Assembly (NCBI GenBank): GCA_963780345.1
Contig: CAWABU010000002.1
Coordinates: forward strand, 1 to 64,000
Direction of reading: 5' to 3'
Source: PALSA-693 sp963780345
GTDB taxonomy: Bacteria; Actinomycetota; Acidimicrobiia; Acidimicrobiales; Palsa-688
Length of the DNA: 64,000 bases
The position numbers and the translations under genes are program-made. This document shows, one piece after another, positions 34,026 to 42,590 of this stretch; the first letter of the stretch is position 1; every line of letters begins with the position of its first letter. Below the pieces are notes generated by a model. It had not been told where the DNA came from, searched no databases, and was given only the letters and a program-made list of their open reading frames with translations.

Positions 34026-34830
34026 CGGCGGACACCGCGCCCTCGGCGTTGTAGAAGGAGAGCCGGTCGACAGCCGCTTCGAGGGCGGCGTAGCCCGTTT
34101 CCCGGCCGGGCAGCCAGCGGGTCAGCCCCTCGAGGTCCATCAGGGGCCGGGCCGAAGGGTCGGCGTAATCCATAGCGAGGAGTAAGCCGACGAAGCGCTC
34201 GAGCAGGGGGTGGTCGTCGACGACCGACATGTTGCAGTGGTCGAAGGCCGGTGTCTGGGCGACCACGCGCGTGGCGGCCGCCGGCAGCGTTCCCTCGTGA
34301 GTGAAGAGCAGATGGTTGCCATCGAGCATGCACGCGGCGTCGACCTGACCGCCCGCCAGGGCCCGGGCGGCGTCGCGCTCGCCGCCCACGTGATCTCCGT
34401 GCAAGCCGACCCCGACCTCGAAACTCCGGACCGTCACCTCGACGCCGTCAAGTAGAGCCAGCGGCAACAGTCGACCCTGGGGGGAGTCGATGGCGCCGGT
34501 CCCGACGGTGCCACCGGCCAGGTCGGAGGGCTCTTTGACCCCGGAGGCAGAGGGGACCACCAGGACCGAGGTGAGGTCCCGGTCGGTGTCGCGCATGGCG
34601 ACCGCCCGCGCCCCCGGGGAGAGCCGACGGGTGCGCACCCAGGCCAGTGGGGAGTTCCACGCCGCGTCGATGCGCCTGGCCACCAGGTCCTCCACCTGGC
34701 GCTCGTAGTGGGAGTAGAGGACGTAGTCGAAGTCGAGGCCCTGGTCGCGGAACCATCGGCGGAAGCCGTCCCAGATGGTGACCACTTTGGGGTCGTAGGC
34801 CACCGCTCCCATCAGCAGCGGTCGGCTCAC
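34009..34830 (-). CDS. PhnD/SsuA-like substrate-binding protein without signal peptide
   Basis: 273 residues of the PhnD-type periplasmic-binding fold: GAVAYDPKVVTIWDGFRRWF, RIDAAWNSPLAWVRTRR, GTGAIDSPQGRLLPLALLDG and QVDAACMLDGNHLLF. No signal peptide or lipobox is visible, so it is probably cytosolic and enzymatic or sensory rather than part of a transporter; no permease or ATPase lies nearby. It is coupled to the acyl-CoA dehydrogenase (ATGA overlap). Confidence 0.8.
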   Translation of the reverse strand: MSRPLLMGAVAYDPKVVTIWDGFRRWFRDQGLDFDYVLYSHYERQVEDLVARRIDAAWNSPLAWVRTRRLSPGARAVAMRDTDRDLTSVLVVPSASGVKEPSDLAGGTVGTGAIDSPQGRLLPLALLDGVEVTVRSFEVGVGLHGDHVGGERDAARALAGGQVDAACMLDGNHLLFTHEGTLPAAATRVVAQTPAFDHCNMSVVDDHPLLERFVGLLLAMDYADPSARPLMDLEGLTRWLPGRETGYAALEAAVDRLSFYNAEGAVSADGYRP

Positions 34831-35948
34831 AGCAACGCCATTCCGTTGATGGCCCGGCCCACGAAATCGAGCAGGGCGTCGGTGGTGGGCGCCATCACGC
34901 GGGCGGCCCGGGCGTCGCGGAAGTGCCGCTCGATGCCGAGCTCCTTTCGGAAGGCCGCCCCTCCGCAGACCTTCATGGCCAGCTCGGTGACCGTGATGGC
35001 CGCCTCGCCCGCCGCCGCCTTCACCTCGAGGGCCCGGAGCGGCGCATCGGCCCGGCCGGCGGCTATCGCGGTGACGGCCTCGCCGACGAACGCCGCCGCC
35101 TGGTCGGTGGCGACCCGCATACGGGCGTGGTCAACCCGGGCGAGCGGCTCATCGACCAGGCGATGATCCAGATGCTCCAGGCGGGTGCCGATCAGGTGGG
35201 TACCGCTCTCGGCCGTCACGGCCTCCATCAGGCCGACGCTGAAGGCACCGGAGAGGACCAGGAACCACGGCAGGATCACCTGCATGGCGAGGTCGAGGCC
35301 GGCTCCGTCGGGCCCGATGGCCGCCCGATCGGGCACGACGACCCCGGAGGCCTCGATCGGCGCTGAGCGGTTGCCTCGGAGACCCAGGCCGTCGAAGTCA
35401 CCCGGAGCCGACAGTCCGGACGCCTTCGCCGGCACCAGCCACAGGGTCATGGGACCCTCGGCGGCAACGGGCCGGCTCGACCACACGTAGCTGTCGGCCT
35501 CGCCGGCAGCAGTAATCCAGCTCTTGCGGGCGTCAAGGCGGATCCCACCGTCGGTCCGGGTGGCGCTCGACAGGGGCGCCCAGAAATGGCTGCGGGAGCC
35601 CGCCTCCGAGAAGGCGAGGGTCGTCAGGTGCTGCCCGGCCCCGATGGCCTTCCGTATGCGCTCGTCCCCGTAGCGGTCGAGGATCGCGGTCCCGGCGTAA
35701 TGCATGAGGACCACCATCGCCGTCGAGCCACACACGCCGGCGAGGCGACCGACCACTTCCACGGCGTCACCCAGGCTGCCGCTGCCCCCGAAGGGCTCGG
35801 CGACGGTGAGGCCGAGAATGCCGGCGTCTCCCAGAGCTTCGATACCCCGGCGGGGGAAGGCGCCGTCGGCATCCACCGAGGGCGCATCGGGACGGACGAC
35901 CTCGTCGATGACCCGCTCGAGCGCGTCGCGGTAGTCGGCCATGTTCAT
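34827..35948 (-). CDS. Acyl-CoA dehydrogenase family flavoprotein
   Basis: 373 residues, ACAD fold. AEPFGGSGSLGDAVEVVGRL, TTLAFSEAGSRSHFW (FAD contact), RLDARKSWITAAGEADSYVW and the C-terminal KVCGGAAFRKELGIERHFRD motif are diagnostic. The usual Glu base of short-chain ACADs is not obvious, so a monooxygenase-like role (as in SfnB/DszC relatives) is possible. First gene of a three-gene cluster with the PhnD-like and TusA/ferritin proteins. Confidence 0.83.
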   Translation of the reverse strand: MNMADYRDALERVIDEVVRPDAPSVDADGAFPRRGIEALGDAGILGLTVAEPFGGSGSLGDAVEVVGRLAGVCGSTAMVVLMHYAGTAILDRYGDERIRKAIGAGQHLTTLAFSEAGSRSHFWAPLSSATRTDGGIRLDARKSWITAAGEADSYVWSSRPVAAEGPMTLWLVPAKASGLSAPGDFDGLGLRGNRSAPIEASGVVVPDRAAIGPDGAGLDLAMQVILPWFLVLSGAFSVGLMEAVTAESGTHLIGTRLEHLDHRLVDEPLARVDHARMRVATDQAAAFVGEAVTAIAAGRADAPLRALEVKAAAGEAAITVTELAMKVCGGAAFRKELGIERHFRDARAARVMAPTTDALLDFVGRAINGMALL

Positions 35949-36341
35949 CCTTTCGTCAATCGTTCACCTCGCCCTCGCGGGGCTGGCATGGGTAGTACCG
36001 ACCCAACCGACGCGGGCCGTTACGAAGTGGCAGGGCCCGCGTGCCGCTGGGCGTTGGTTAACGCCCAGATGCGGTCACGGGCCGCCTGAGGCGTGAGCGC
36101 CGGCCGACCGGACGGCGGGATCGCACGCTCAGCGACGTCTGGGCATGGCGATCTCCTTCCGGTCGAGGGCGACGGGGCGATGATGGCTCGAAAGCAGGCC
36201 GCCCGGGCCTCCGGATACTACCTGTGGGCTGCGGCCCGACGGGAGGAGCGGCTGCAACGCGAAGAGAGGCACCAGCGACGCTGGTGCCTCTCTCTTGCTC
36301 CCTACCGGGGCGGTTGAATCTCCCCGGGTGGCGTTCGGTGG
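35949..36341. other. Intergenic stretch containing only a terminator-like hairpin
   Basis: 393 bp without a convincing gene. The hairpin at 36263-36293 is the only recognised structure. Confidence 0.5.
36263..36293. terminator. Terminator-like hairpin after the LysM gene
   Basis: AGAGAGGCACCAGC (36263-36276) pairs perfectly with GCTGGTGCCTCTCT (36280-36293) across a gac loop. It lies 49 bp downstream of the LysM gene stop on the minus strand. T-rich flanks are weak. Confidence 0.6.
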
Positions 36342-37133
36342 TTACACCCCGCACATCCGGGATGTCACCGGCCAGGCACCCCAACCCTGCCGGGCCTGGA
36401 TGCGCTGGTTGACGGCGGTCTGGGCTGCGGCCGAGGCCTGATTCGCCGTAGGGGCGTAGGCCAGGCCACCACCGGAGACCCAGGACGATTGGGTGTCCTG
36501 GTACATGCCGTAGTAGCCGTTGCCGGTGTTGGTGGCCGGGTTACCGCCCGATTCGTGCTGAGCGATGCACGCCCAGACTCCGGAGCCAGAGCCCACGGGA
36601 GCCGGCGGTGGGGAAGTCGCCCGCGGTACGTAGGTGGCGTGCTGTACGTAGGTGGTACGAGGCGTAGAGGTGGCCCTCACCCACTCCGTGGCCGCCACCG
36701 TCCTTACAACCGGCGCGGGCGTCGCCACTGCCACCGGTACGTAATTCTTGGGTGGGATACTGATGACCTGATCGGAATAGATCAGATTCGGGTTGGGAAC
36801 GTGGTTGTAGGAGGCCAGTTGTTCCCAAGTCCGGGAGGTTCGTGCGCCGATCGCAGAGAGAGTGTCTCCGGGCTTAACGGTCACTTTCACGACCGGCGCA
36901 TGAACTCTCGGGGCGGGAACCGTATGACGGGTCGCCGCCACAAGGCGGACATGGGCCGAGAGCCGGGGTGACTCACTTACAGACCGGGACACCTCACTCA
37001 CAGTGAGATGAGCCGGATTCGGTCGGCCGAAATCGGCTCCGACGGTTGGTGTTGCAGAAGCCGCCTGGGCGGCGGCGGGATAGGTGCCAGCGATGGCACA
37101 GCCGATCACGATCAGCCTTGTTCGTCGCTTCAT
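36342..37133 (-). CDS. LysM plus Rpf/transglycosylase-like cell-wall hydrolase
   Basis: 263 residues, secreted. Signal peptide (RLIVIGCAIAGTYPAAAQAA); LysM peptidoglycan-binding domain at about residues 82-130 (TVKPGDTLSAIGARTSRTWE); a Pro/Thr-rich linker; and a C-terminal Rpf-like lysozyme fold (VWACIAQHESGGNPATNTGN, then GYYGMYQDTQSSW) with catalytic Glu in QHESG. Similar to actinobacterial resuscitation-promoting factors. It has a long (>290 nt) upstream leader. Confidence 0.88.
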   Translation of the reverse strand: MKRRTRLIVIGCAIAGTYPAAAQAASATPTVGADFGRPNPAHLTVSEVSRSVSESPRLSAHVRLVAATRHTVPAPRVHAPVVKVTVKPGDTLSAIGARTSRTWEQLASYNHVPNPNLIYSDQVISIPPKNYVPVAVATPAPVVRTVAATEWVRATSTPRTTYVQHATYVPRATSPPPAPVGSGSGVWACIAQHESGGNPATNTGNGYYGMYQDTQSSWVSGGGLAYAPTANQASAAAQTAVNQRIQARQGWGAWPVTSRMCGV

Positions 37134-37561
37134 GGGACTCCTTCGGTCGTGCCCTTATGGGCCGTGCTGGTGGTCTTGCGGAGCGGGAACAGGTCAGTTG
37201 ATGCAAAGACCCGAACCCTAGTGAGTGTCCAAGGGCGATCCTTTCGGCGTCAGTCGTCTCCAGGCGCGGTCAAGTGACTACAGGGGTTGTCCAGCTTCCC
37301 CTGCGACGTACTCGTCCGTTCGAGGAACGGAAGGCGGCCTGAAGGTCGGGAACCTTATCGCGGATACGGCGGGATTACCAAACACCCGGGTGCCCTTGAA
37401 ACCCGGCGAGCCCGTATGATATAAGCCTGCTGGACGTGAGAGTCACAGATGTCACGCGAGCAATTGCACGCGTCTGGTCTAGTGAAAAATTGGGACTCTT
37501 GCGCCGAGCCGGCCGCCCACCTCCACCCGATTTTCGTTTGATTAGGTAAAGGTTCCTGGCT
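37134..37561. other. Long leader region of the LysM/Rpf-like gene
   Basis: 428 bp. CCGGGT/ACCCGG (37386-37406) and CAGGGG/CCCCTG arms (about 37281-37303) can fold. TATATCAT (minus strand, about 37417-37424) is a -10 candidate. Rpf-like genes often carry c-di-AMP (ydaO) riboswitches; I looked for the conserved blocks and did not find them. Confidence 0.4.
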
Positions 37562-37753
37562 CTATTTTTTTATCCGCTCCTCCCGGTGATTGCCGCAAAG
37601 CTCTGAAGGCTGTGCCAAAAAGGCATTCACGTCTGAGGCCTTGCCTTTTCTCGGCGGAGCGGCCGCTTTGGTCACCTCTGGGCGAGTCTCCTCGACGGTG
37701 CCGAAGCGTTCCCCGTCCCTGTAGGTATGGCGATCCTGAATAATCGAAGGCAT
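37562..37753 (-). CDS. Small hydrophilic hypothetical protein
   Basis: 63 residues (PSIIQDRHTYRDGERFGTVE, then KGKASDVNAFLAQPSELCGN), charged, no signal peptide. The composition looks like a real protein but there is no clear ribosome-binding site and no known family. Confidence 0.4.
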   Translation of the reverse strand: MPSIIQDRHTYRDGERFGTVEETRPEVTKAAAPPRKGKASDVNAFLAQPSELCGNHREERIKK

Positions 37754-38313
37754 GACGCCGGCGAGACTTCGCGCCGCTATCGCTAGCCCGTTTGGCCCGC
37801 CGTGACCGACTCAATGCCGGCGACCATCGGTTCTTCTATGCCCGCTGTTTTGGTCTGAATAGATACCGAATGAGTCGGTGGTGGCGCCCGCACCTCGGGG
37901 CTCCGCAGGGCCCGGCCTCACTGGTCGTGGGGCCGTGTCGCCGGCGTCTCAGGTGTCATGGGACCTGCAACCCCATAGTTGCGGTAGGCGGCCCGGGACG
38001 GACGTCCCGGTCCCCGCGGCACTCATCAGATAGGACCGTCGACGGGTCGAGGCGGCGTCACGCTGCGGGAGCGGGGGGTGATGACCGTCACCCGGGGCGT
38101 CAGCGGACCTCCCAGGTGGCGGTCGCGACGTCGTTCGGTCCGAATCGAACACTCTCCGTGGCGACGCCGGGCCGCTGTCGCCAACGGTGTCGCAGCATAT
38201 GAGCGATCGGATACCTGGAGCGGCGCTCCGGGTGCGATGCGTGATGCCAATCCCAAGGCTGGGTCCCCCGAGAGATCTGGCCGGGCGGCAGCTTGGCCGG
38301 ATAGCCTCGCTTC
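37754..38313. other. Intergenic stretch, nothing recognised
   Basis: 560 bp between the small hypothetical gene and the CoA-binding protein. I see no convincing gene, RNA or repeat. Confidence 0.5.
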
Positions 38314-38733
38314 GTGGTCGATACCGACGCCATCGTCGAGCAGATCCTCCGGACCTACCAGGCCATCACTGTGGTGGGAGCGAGCGCGGCCCCGCAGAAG
38401 GCCGCCCACACCGTGCCCGCCTTCATGCAGCGGCACGGCTGGCGCATCATCCCGGTCAATCCTCATGAGGAAGAAATCCTGGGTGAGACGGTCTACCGGA
38501 ACCTGGCCGACGTTCCCGAGCAGGTGGGTCTGGTCGACGTGTTCCGCCCTTCGGGCCAGACGCCCGATATCGCCCGACAGGCGGCCGCGGCCGGGGCGAC
38601 GGCCCTGTGGCTGCAACTCGGGATCGCCTCGGCCGAATCGCGAGCGATCGCGGCCGACGCCGGCATGCTCTACGTCGAGGACCGTTGCCTGGTTATCGAG
38701 CAGCGACGGCTCGGCATCGATGCGCCGGATTGA
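38314..38733 (+). CDS. CoA-binding protein (YccU-like)
   Basis: 139 residues. Rossmann-type CoA-binding domain: ITVVGASAAPQKAAHTVPAF, IIPVNPHEEEILGETVYRNL, VDVFRPSGQTPDIARQAA, GATALWLQLGIASAESRAIA and MLYVEDRCLVIEQRR. The GTG start fits. A small regulator or metabolic accessory; no specific pathway is shown. Confidence 0.9.
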   Translation: MVDTDAIVEQILRTYQAITVVGASAAPQKAAHTVPAFMQRHGWRIIPVNPHEEEILGETVYRNLADVPEQVGLVDVFRPSGQTPDIARQAAAAGATALWLQLGIASAESRAIAADAGMLYVEDRCLVIEQRRLGIDAPD

Positions 38734-38754
38734 GCAGTAGGAAGCAAAAAAAAA

Positions 38755-39222
38755 ATGCCCGCTTTGGACACGACGGTCGCGGTGTACGACGATCTCACCA
38801 CGGCCGAGACGGATTGGTCGGCGCTTGAGGCCGCCGCCGCGGACGCCCGGGTCACGCTCGCGGACGCGGCTCTGGTGGAGAATCAAAATGGCGAAGCGGT
38901 GATTCTCCAGCGGGAGTCTCATCATGGCTGGGGGAAGGGTGCCATCGTCGGCGCCGTCGTCGGCATCCTCTTTCCACCGTCGATTCTGGGTGCTGCGGCA
39001 GTGGGAGCCGGCGGTGGTGCGCTCATCGCCCGGATGAACCGGGCGCTGGGGCGGGGCAAAGTGATGAATCTGGGCGAAACCCTGGATAGCGGCGCCATGG
39101 CCATCATCGTCGTCTCCCCCGCCCAGTCGACCAACGGTGTCTGCCACACGCTTACCGGCGCCAGGACCACCACGACCGTGCCGAGCGCCTCGGTTGAGGA
39201 GATCCAGGAGGCACTGGGCTAG
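38755..39222 (+). CDS. DUF1269-type membrane protein with glycine zipper
   Basis: 155 residues. A soluble N-terminal half (ALDTTVAVYDDLTTAETDW) and a central hydrophobic Gly-rich helix (GAIVGAVVGILFPPSILGAA, then VGAGGGALIARM). Often stress-related in actinobacteria. The start codon follows a run of nine A's, unusual in this GC-rich sequence; GGAAG lies just before it. Confidence 0.8.
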   Translation: MPALDTTVAVYDDLTTAETDWSALEAAAADARVTLADAALVENQNGEAVILQRESHHGWGKGAIVGAVVGILFPPSILGAAAVGAGGGALIARMNRALGRGKVMNLGETLDSGAMAIIVVSPAQSTNGVCHTLTGARTTTTVPSASVEEIQEALG

Positions 39223-39319
39223 GTCCCTGGCGGCTGCCATCCAGTCGGACCTACAGTCACTCCAGAAGCGCCGGGTCGGACCCTGCGGACGCCGACCCGG
39301 CCACCTGGAGGAGGAACCC

Positions 39320-39838
39320 ATGCCGGCTATCAGCGGTCTCGGGCACGTCGGCCTCTACTGTTCCGACCTGGCCCTCCAGGAGTCGTTCTATACCGAGGTG
39401 CTCGGGCTGACCAAGACCGACGAGGATCAAGAGCGCGGGATGGTGTTCCTCTCGTCGCAGCCGGATGTCGAACACCACGAACTGCTCCTCCTGAGAGGTC
39501 GAAATGTGGGACAGGAGGCCCGGGTCGTCCAGCAGGTCTCCTTTCGCTGTCCGTCGTTGGCCGATGTGACGTCGTTTCACCGTCGGTTTCGGGAGCGAGC
39601 GGTAAAGGTCGAGATGGTGGTCTCGCACGGAAATGCCATCGGCGTCTACTTCTACGACCCGGAAGGCAATCGCGGCGAGATCTATTGCGCCACCGGCTTT
39701 GCGGCCCGCCAGCCCTTCCTGCAACCCGTCAATCTCGACGACGAACCCGACGAGATCATGCGGGCCGTGGCCCAGGGGGTCGAGCAGTTCGGCGCGACCG
39801 GGGTCCTCGACACCTCGGCGCTGGCCCAGCAGGACTGA
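39320..39838 (+). CDS. VOC-superfamily (glyoxalase/extradiol dioxygenase-like) protein
   Basis: 172 residues. Start ATG 39320 with GGAGGAGG before it. The vicinal oxygen chelate fold is shown by GLGHVGLYCSDLALQESFYT, VEHHELLLLRG, QQVSFRCPSLADVTSFHRRF and YFYDPEGNRGEIYCATG, with likely metal ligands H, H and E. It lies 63 bp upstream of a FAH-family enzyme, a pair common in aromatic catabolism. Confidence 0.85.
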   Translation: MPAISGLGHVGLYCSDLALQESFYTEVLGLTKTDEDQERGMVFLSSQPDVEHHELLLLRGRNVGQEARVVQQVSFRCPSLADVTSFHRRFRERAVKVEMVVSHGNAIGVYFYDPEGNRGEIYCATGFAARQPFLQPVNLDDEPDEIMRAVAQGVEQFGATGVLDTSALAQQD

Positions 39839-39901
39839 CCGCGACACTCTGAACGCCCCCGGCATTCAGCCGTTCGGCGGCCAGTCTGGCAGGATGCCGC
39901 C

Positions 39902-40735
39902 ATGCAACTCGTCACAGTTCGCACCGACACCGGCACGACCGCCGCGAGGATTGACGATAGCGACGTCGTCTTCCTGCCCTACAGCGATGTGGGTGAGCTC
40001 CTGGCCTCCGGAGAGGACTGGCAGACCCGGGCAGGTGCCGACGGCCGGCGGGCGGCCCAGGACTCCGTGGAGCTGGGGCTCATCGTGCCCCGGCCGTCCA
40101 AGGTCTTCTGTGTGGGGCTCAATTACCTGCGACACGTGCGGGAGTCCGGCGGCGAGGTCCCGTCCCACCCCACCCTCTTCGCCAAGTTCGCCGACGCCCT
40201 GACCGGACCCTACGACGAGATTGTCCTGCCCGGCGCCTCGGAGCGGGTGGACTGGGAGGCCGAGCTCGTGGTTGTCATCGGCCGCCCGGTGCGAAACGCC
40301 GGCGAGGAGGAGGCCACGGCCGCCATCGCCGGCTTTTCCATCGGCAACGACGTCAGTATGCGGGACTGGCAGCGGCGAACCACCCAGTGGCTGCAGGGCA
40401 AGACCTGGGAGTCATCGTCGCCCGTGGGTCCGGCCCTGGTCACGCCGGACGAAGTCGGGGGGGTCCGCCCGGACCTGGGTGTCACCTGCCTGGTGGACGG
40501 CCAGGTCATGCAGGACGCCCGGACCTCGGACCTGCTCTTCGACGCCGTGGCCGTGGTCAGCTACGCCAGCACGGTCATGACCCTCCGGCCCGGTGACCTG
40601 ATTTTCACGGGCACTCCCGACGGTGTGGGGGCGGCCCGGACTCCACCGGTTTTCCTCCAGGACGGGCAGGTGGTCACCACCCGGATCGAGGGCCTCGGGG
40701 AAATGGTCAACGCTTTCGTGACCGAGAAGCCCTGA
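39902..40735 (+). CDS. Fumarylacetoacetate hydrolase family protein
   Basis: 277 residues. KVFCVGLNYLRHVRESGGEV, then DWEAELVVVIGRPVRNAG (metal-binding E-x-E), IAGFSIGNDVSMRDWQRRTT and GDLIFTGTPDGVGAARTPP are family hallmarks. Likely cleaves or decarboxylates an aromatic ring-fission product. Co-directional with the VOC gene. Confidence 0.9.
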   Translation: MQLVTVRTDTGTTAARIDDSDVVFLPYSDVGELLASGEDWQTRAGADGRRAAQDSVELGLIVPRPSKVFCVGLNYLRHVRESGGEVPSHPTLFAKFADALTGPYDEIVLPGASERVDWEAELVVVIGRPVRNAGEEEATAAIAGFSIGNDVSMRDWQRRTTQWLQGKTWESSSPVGPALVTPDEVGGVRPDLGVTCLVDGQVMQDARTSDLLFDAVAVVSYASTVMTLRPGDLIFTGTPDGVGAARTPPVFLQDGQVVTTRIEGLGEMVNAFVTEKP

Positions 40736-40775
40736 CGCTCCCGGCGTCACCGCAACAACCCCCGCCAGCAAACAC

Positions 40776-40828
40776 GGGGAGCGAGCTCGACGCACCTGCC
40801 CTCGTCGGTCGTCGAGCTCGCAGTCCCC
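40776..40828. terminator. Strong hairpin between convergent genes
   Basis: GCGAGCTCGACG (40781-40792) pairs perfectly with CGTCGAGCTCGC (40810-40821); GGGGA/TCCCC extend it. Located between the FAH gene (plus) and the phosphotransferase (minus): a likely bidirectional terminator. Confidence 0.65.
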
Positions 40829-40953
40829 AATTGATCGGGCGGGTTGCCTCTCACCGTCCGACCTGACAGAGATGCTCGCGAGGCGAGATCAACAACAGCC
40901 CAACGCATCGACACGACTCCCCCATAAAAATCGGTTCCAGGGACCAGGCCCCA

Positions 40954-41787
40954 CTACAGCTCGGCCTGCAGCCCTGCCCCTTGCTCGACGAGGAATGCGA
41001 CCGCCCGATTCATGCCCGCCACGTGACCCTGCCGCTCGAGTTCCATGTAGGCGGCGACCCCTTCCCTCGCCCGACGGACGATCACGTCGCGGTTTTGCTT
41101 GACCCGCACGATCACATCGTCGATAAAGCCCGTCCGGTCGGCCAGCCCATAGCCATCGAGCAGGACCCGGAGCCGGCGACCCAGCCGGTGTCGATCCTGC
41201 CACCCGAACATGCTGGCGATAGAGGGGTCCTGCAGAGGCACCCACTGCCAGGCCACAAACGCCAATTCTGAACGAATTGTCCCCGGGAAGACGAGGTCCC
41301 AGTCGATGATGCCACGCAGTCGGCCGTCCCCGACCACCACGTTGTAAGGAGCCAGGTCGTTGTGGCAAACGATTTCATTGGCCTGGAGCTCGGCCGGACC
41401 CCAGTGCCAGGGGATGATGCCGGTTGGCCGAAAATCGGCGACCGCCTGGTGATAGCGGGCCGTGGCTTGGCCGACTTCCGCCAGGAGTTCCTCTTCCCAG
41501 ATCCAGGCGGGCCAGGGAATGGCCGCCCCGACCGTGCTGCCGTCAAGATAGGACAGCACCTCTCGACCCCGGGCGTCGACGCCAAGTGGCTCCGGGGCCA
41601 GGTGGAATCCCCGGGCCCGAATATGACAGAGCAGGGCGTGAACGGTCGGCGTCCACGAGCCGGCCGGACGGTGGACGGTCTCGCCGATCCTGACGACCGT
41701 GTTGAGCTTGCCGCCAGCGAGAGGCGTCTCCTGGACGCCGTCGGCCTCATGCCCACCTTCGGGCTGGGGGTCGGCGCGGGACGGCAT
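40954..41787 (-). CDS. APH-fold phosphotransferase
   Basis: 277 residues. The kinase loop EIVCHNDLAPYNVVVGDG and metal motif IIDWDLVFPGT are intact, with PLGVDARGREVLSYLDGSTV in the N-lobe. Resembles uncharacterised actinobacterial 'aminoglycoside phosphotransferase' proteins; antibiotic resistance should not be assumed. It is 30 bp after rsfS on the same strand. Confidence 0.85.
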   Translation of the reverse strand: MPSRADPQPEGGHEADGVQETPLAGGKLNTVVRIGETVHRPAGSWTPTVHALLCHIRARGFHLAPEPLGVDARGREVLSYLDGSTVGAAIPWPAWIWEEELLAEVGQATARYHQAVADFRPTGIIPWHWGPAELQANEIVCHNDLAPYNVVVGDGRLRGIIDWDLVFPGTIRSELAFVAWQWVPLQDPSIASMFGWQDRHRLGRRLRVLLDGYGLADRTGFIDDVIVRVKQNRDVIVRRAREGVAAYMELERQGHVAGMNRAVAFLVEQGAGLQAEL

Positions 41788-41817
41788 GGCAGGGGGATGT
41801 TTAGCGCACGGGGCGTA

Positions 41818-42270
41818 CTAGCCGCGGCCGGCGTTCACCCGCTGATCGCGCTCGTTGCCTTGCCACGGCCATAGCTCGGCGTCGGCCCAGAGCTGCTCGA
41901 GCCGGTAGAAGTCGCGGGCTTCCTGCAGCAGCACGTGGACGACAAAGTCCCCGTAATCCATCAGCACCCAGCGAGCGTCGTCCAGTCCTTCGATGCGGAG
42001 CGGAGCCGGGCCGCCTGCCCGCTTGATCTGCTCCTCCACCTCTTCGACGATGGTCCGGACCTGACGGGGGTTGGATCCGCTGGTGATCACGAAGGCGTCG
42101 GTGATGGGCAGCACGGCCCCCACCAGCAGGATCAGGCTGTCCTCACCGCCCTTGTCCCAAGCGGCCCGGGCAGCCACCTCACACCAGTCCCGAACCCGCT
42201 CAAGACTGATGCTTGACCGGTCGAAACCGGCGCTCGACCGGTCGTCCCCCGATGATCGCGGTGCCGTCAC
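41818..42270 (-). CDS. rsfS: Ribosomal silencing factor RsfS
   Basis: 150 residues. DSLILLVGAVLPITDAFVIT, SGSNPRQVRTIVEEVEEQIK and WVLMDYGDFVVHVLLQEARD, then FYRLEQLWADAE, are canonical for RsfS, which binds uL14 and blocks subunit joining in starvation. The GTG start at 42270 overlaps the upstream stop (GTGA); the longer open frame to 42420 is antisense-like repeat sequence of the neighbour and is not used. Confidence 0.93.
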   Translation of the reverse strand: MTAPRSSGDDRSSAGFDRSSISLERVRDWCEVAARAAWDKGGEDSLILLVGAVLPITDAFVITSGSNPRQVRTIVEEVEEQIKRAGGPAPLRIEGLDDARWVLMDYGDFVVHVLLQEARDFYRLEQLWADAELWPWQGNERDQRVNAGRG

Positions 42271-42590
42271 GGGCGTGGGCCTGGCGCTTGCGTCACGAAA
42301 AGCCTCCCAGAGTGTGGATTTGCGGCGCTGACTGGGCTCGAACTGGTTGGGCTCGAACCGGAACTGACTGGGCTCGAACTGGCTGCATTTGAACTGCTGG
42401 GCTGACCGCTGTCCAGCCACTGGAACCCCAGCACCACCAGCGTGACGGCCAGGGCCAGCAGAAGGACGAAGACCGTCAGCAACTCCTCCCGCACCAGCCG
42501 GCGACGCCGCCGGCGGCGGAGCCGCTCTCCGGGGCCCCCACCCTCAGCGTCGGCGGATGCCTCCGGAGGCACCGAGCGGACAGTCGTCAT
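42267..42590 (-). CDS. Single-pass membrane protein between nadD and rsfS
   Basis: 107 residues: a basic N-terminus (LRRRRRRRLVREE), one transmembrane helix (LLTVFVLLLALAVTLVVLGF) and a Ser/Pro-rich outer tail. Start overlaps the nadD stop (ATGA) and stop overlaps the rsfS start (GTGA). Topology is N-in, C-out. Function unknown; LytR-CpsA-Psr or similar envelope genes often occupy this position. Confidence 0.75.
   Translation of the reverse strand: MTTVRSVPPEASADAEGGGPGERLRRRRRRRLVREELLTVFVLLLALAVTLVVLGFQWLDSGQPSSSNAASSSPVSSGSSPTSSSPVSAANPHSGRLFVTQAPGPRP

Noticed and set aside
37134..37561. c-di-AMP (ydaO) riboswitch upstream of the LysM/Rpf-like gene
   Set aside because: Expected from the gene type, but the conserved blocks of that riboswitch could not be found in the leader on the minus strand.
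40954..41787. Aminoglycoside resistance gene
   Set aside because: The APH fold is clear, but the sequence resembles uncharacterised housekeeping phosphotransferases, and nothing in the context suggests antibiotic resistance.
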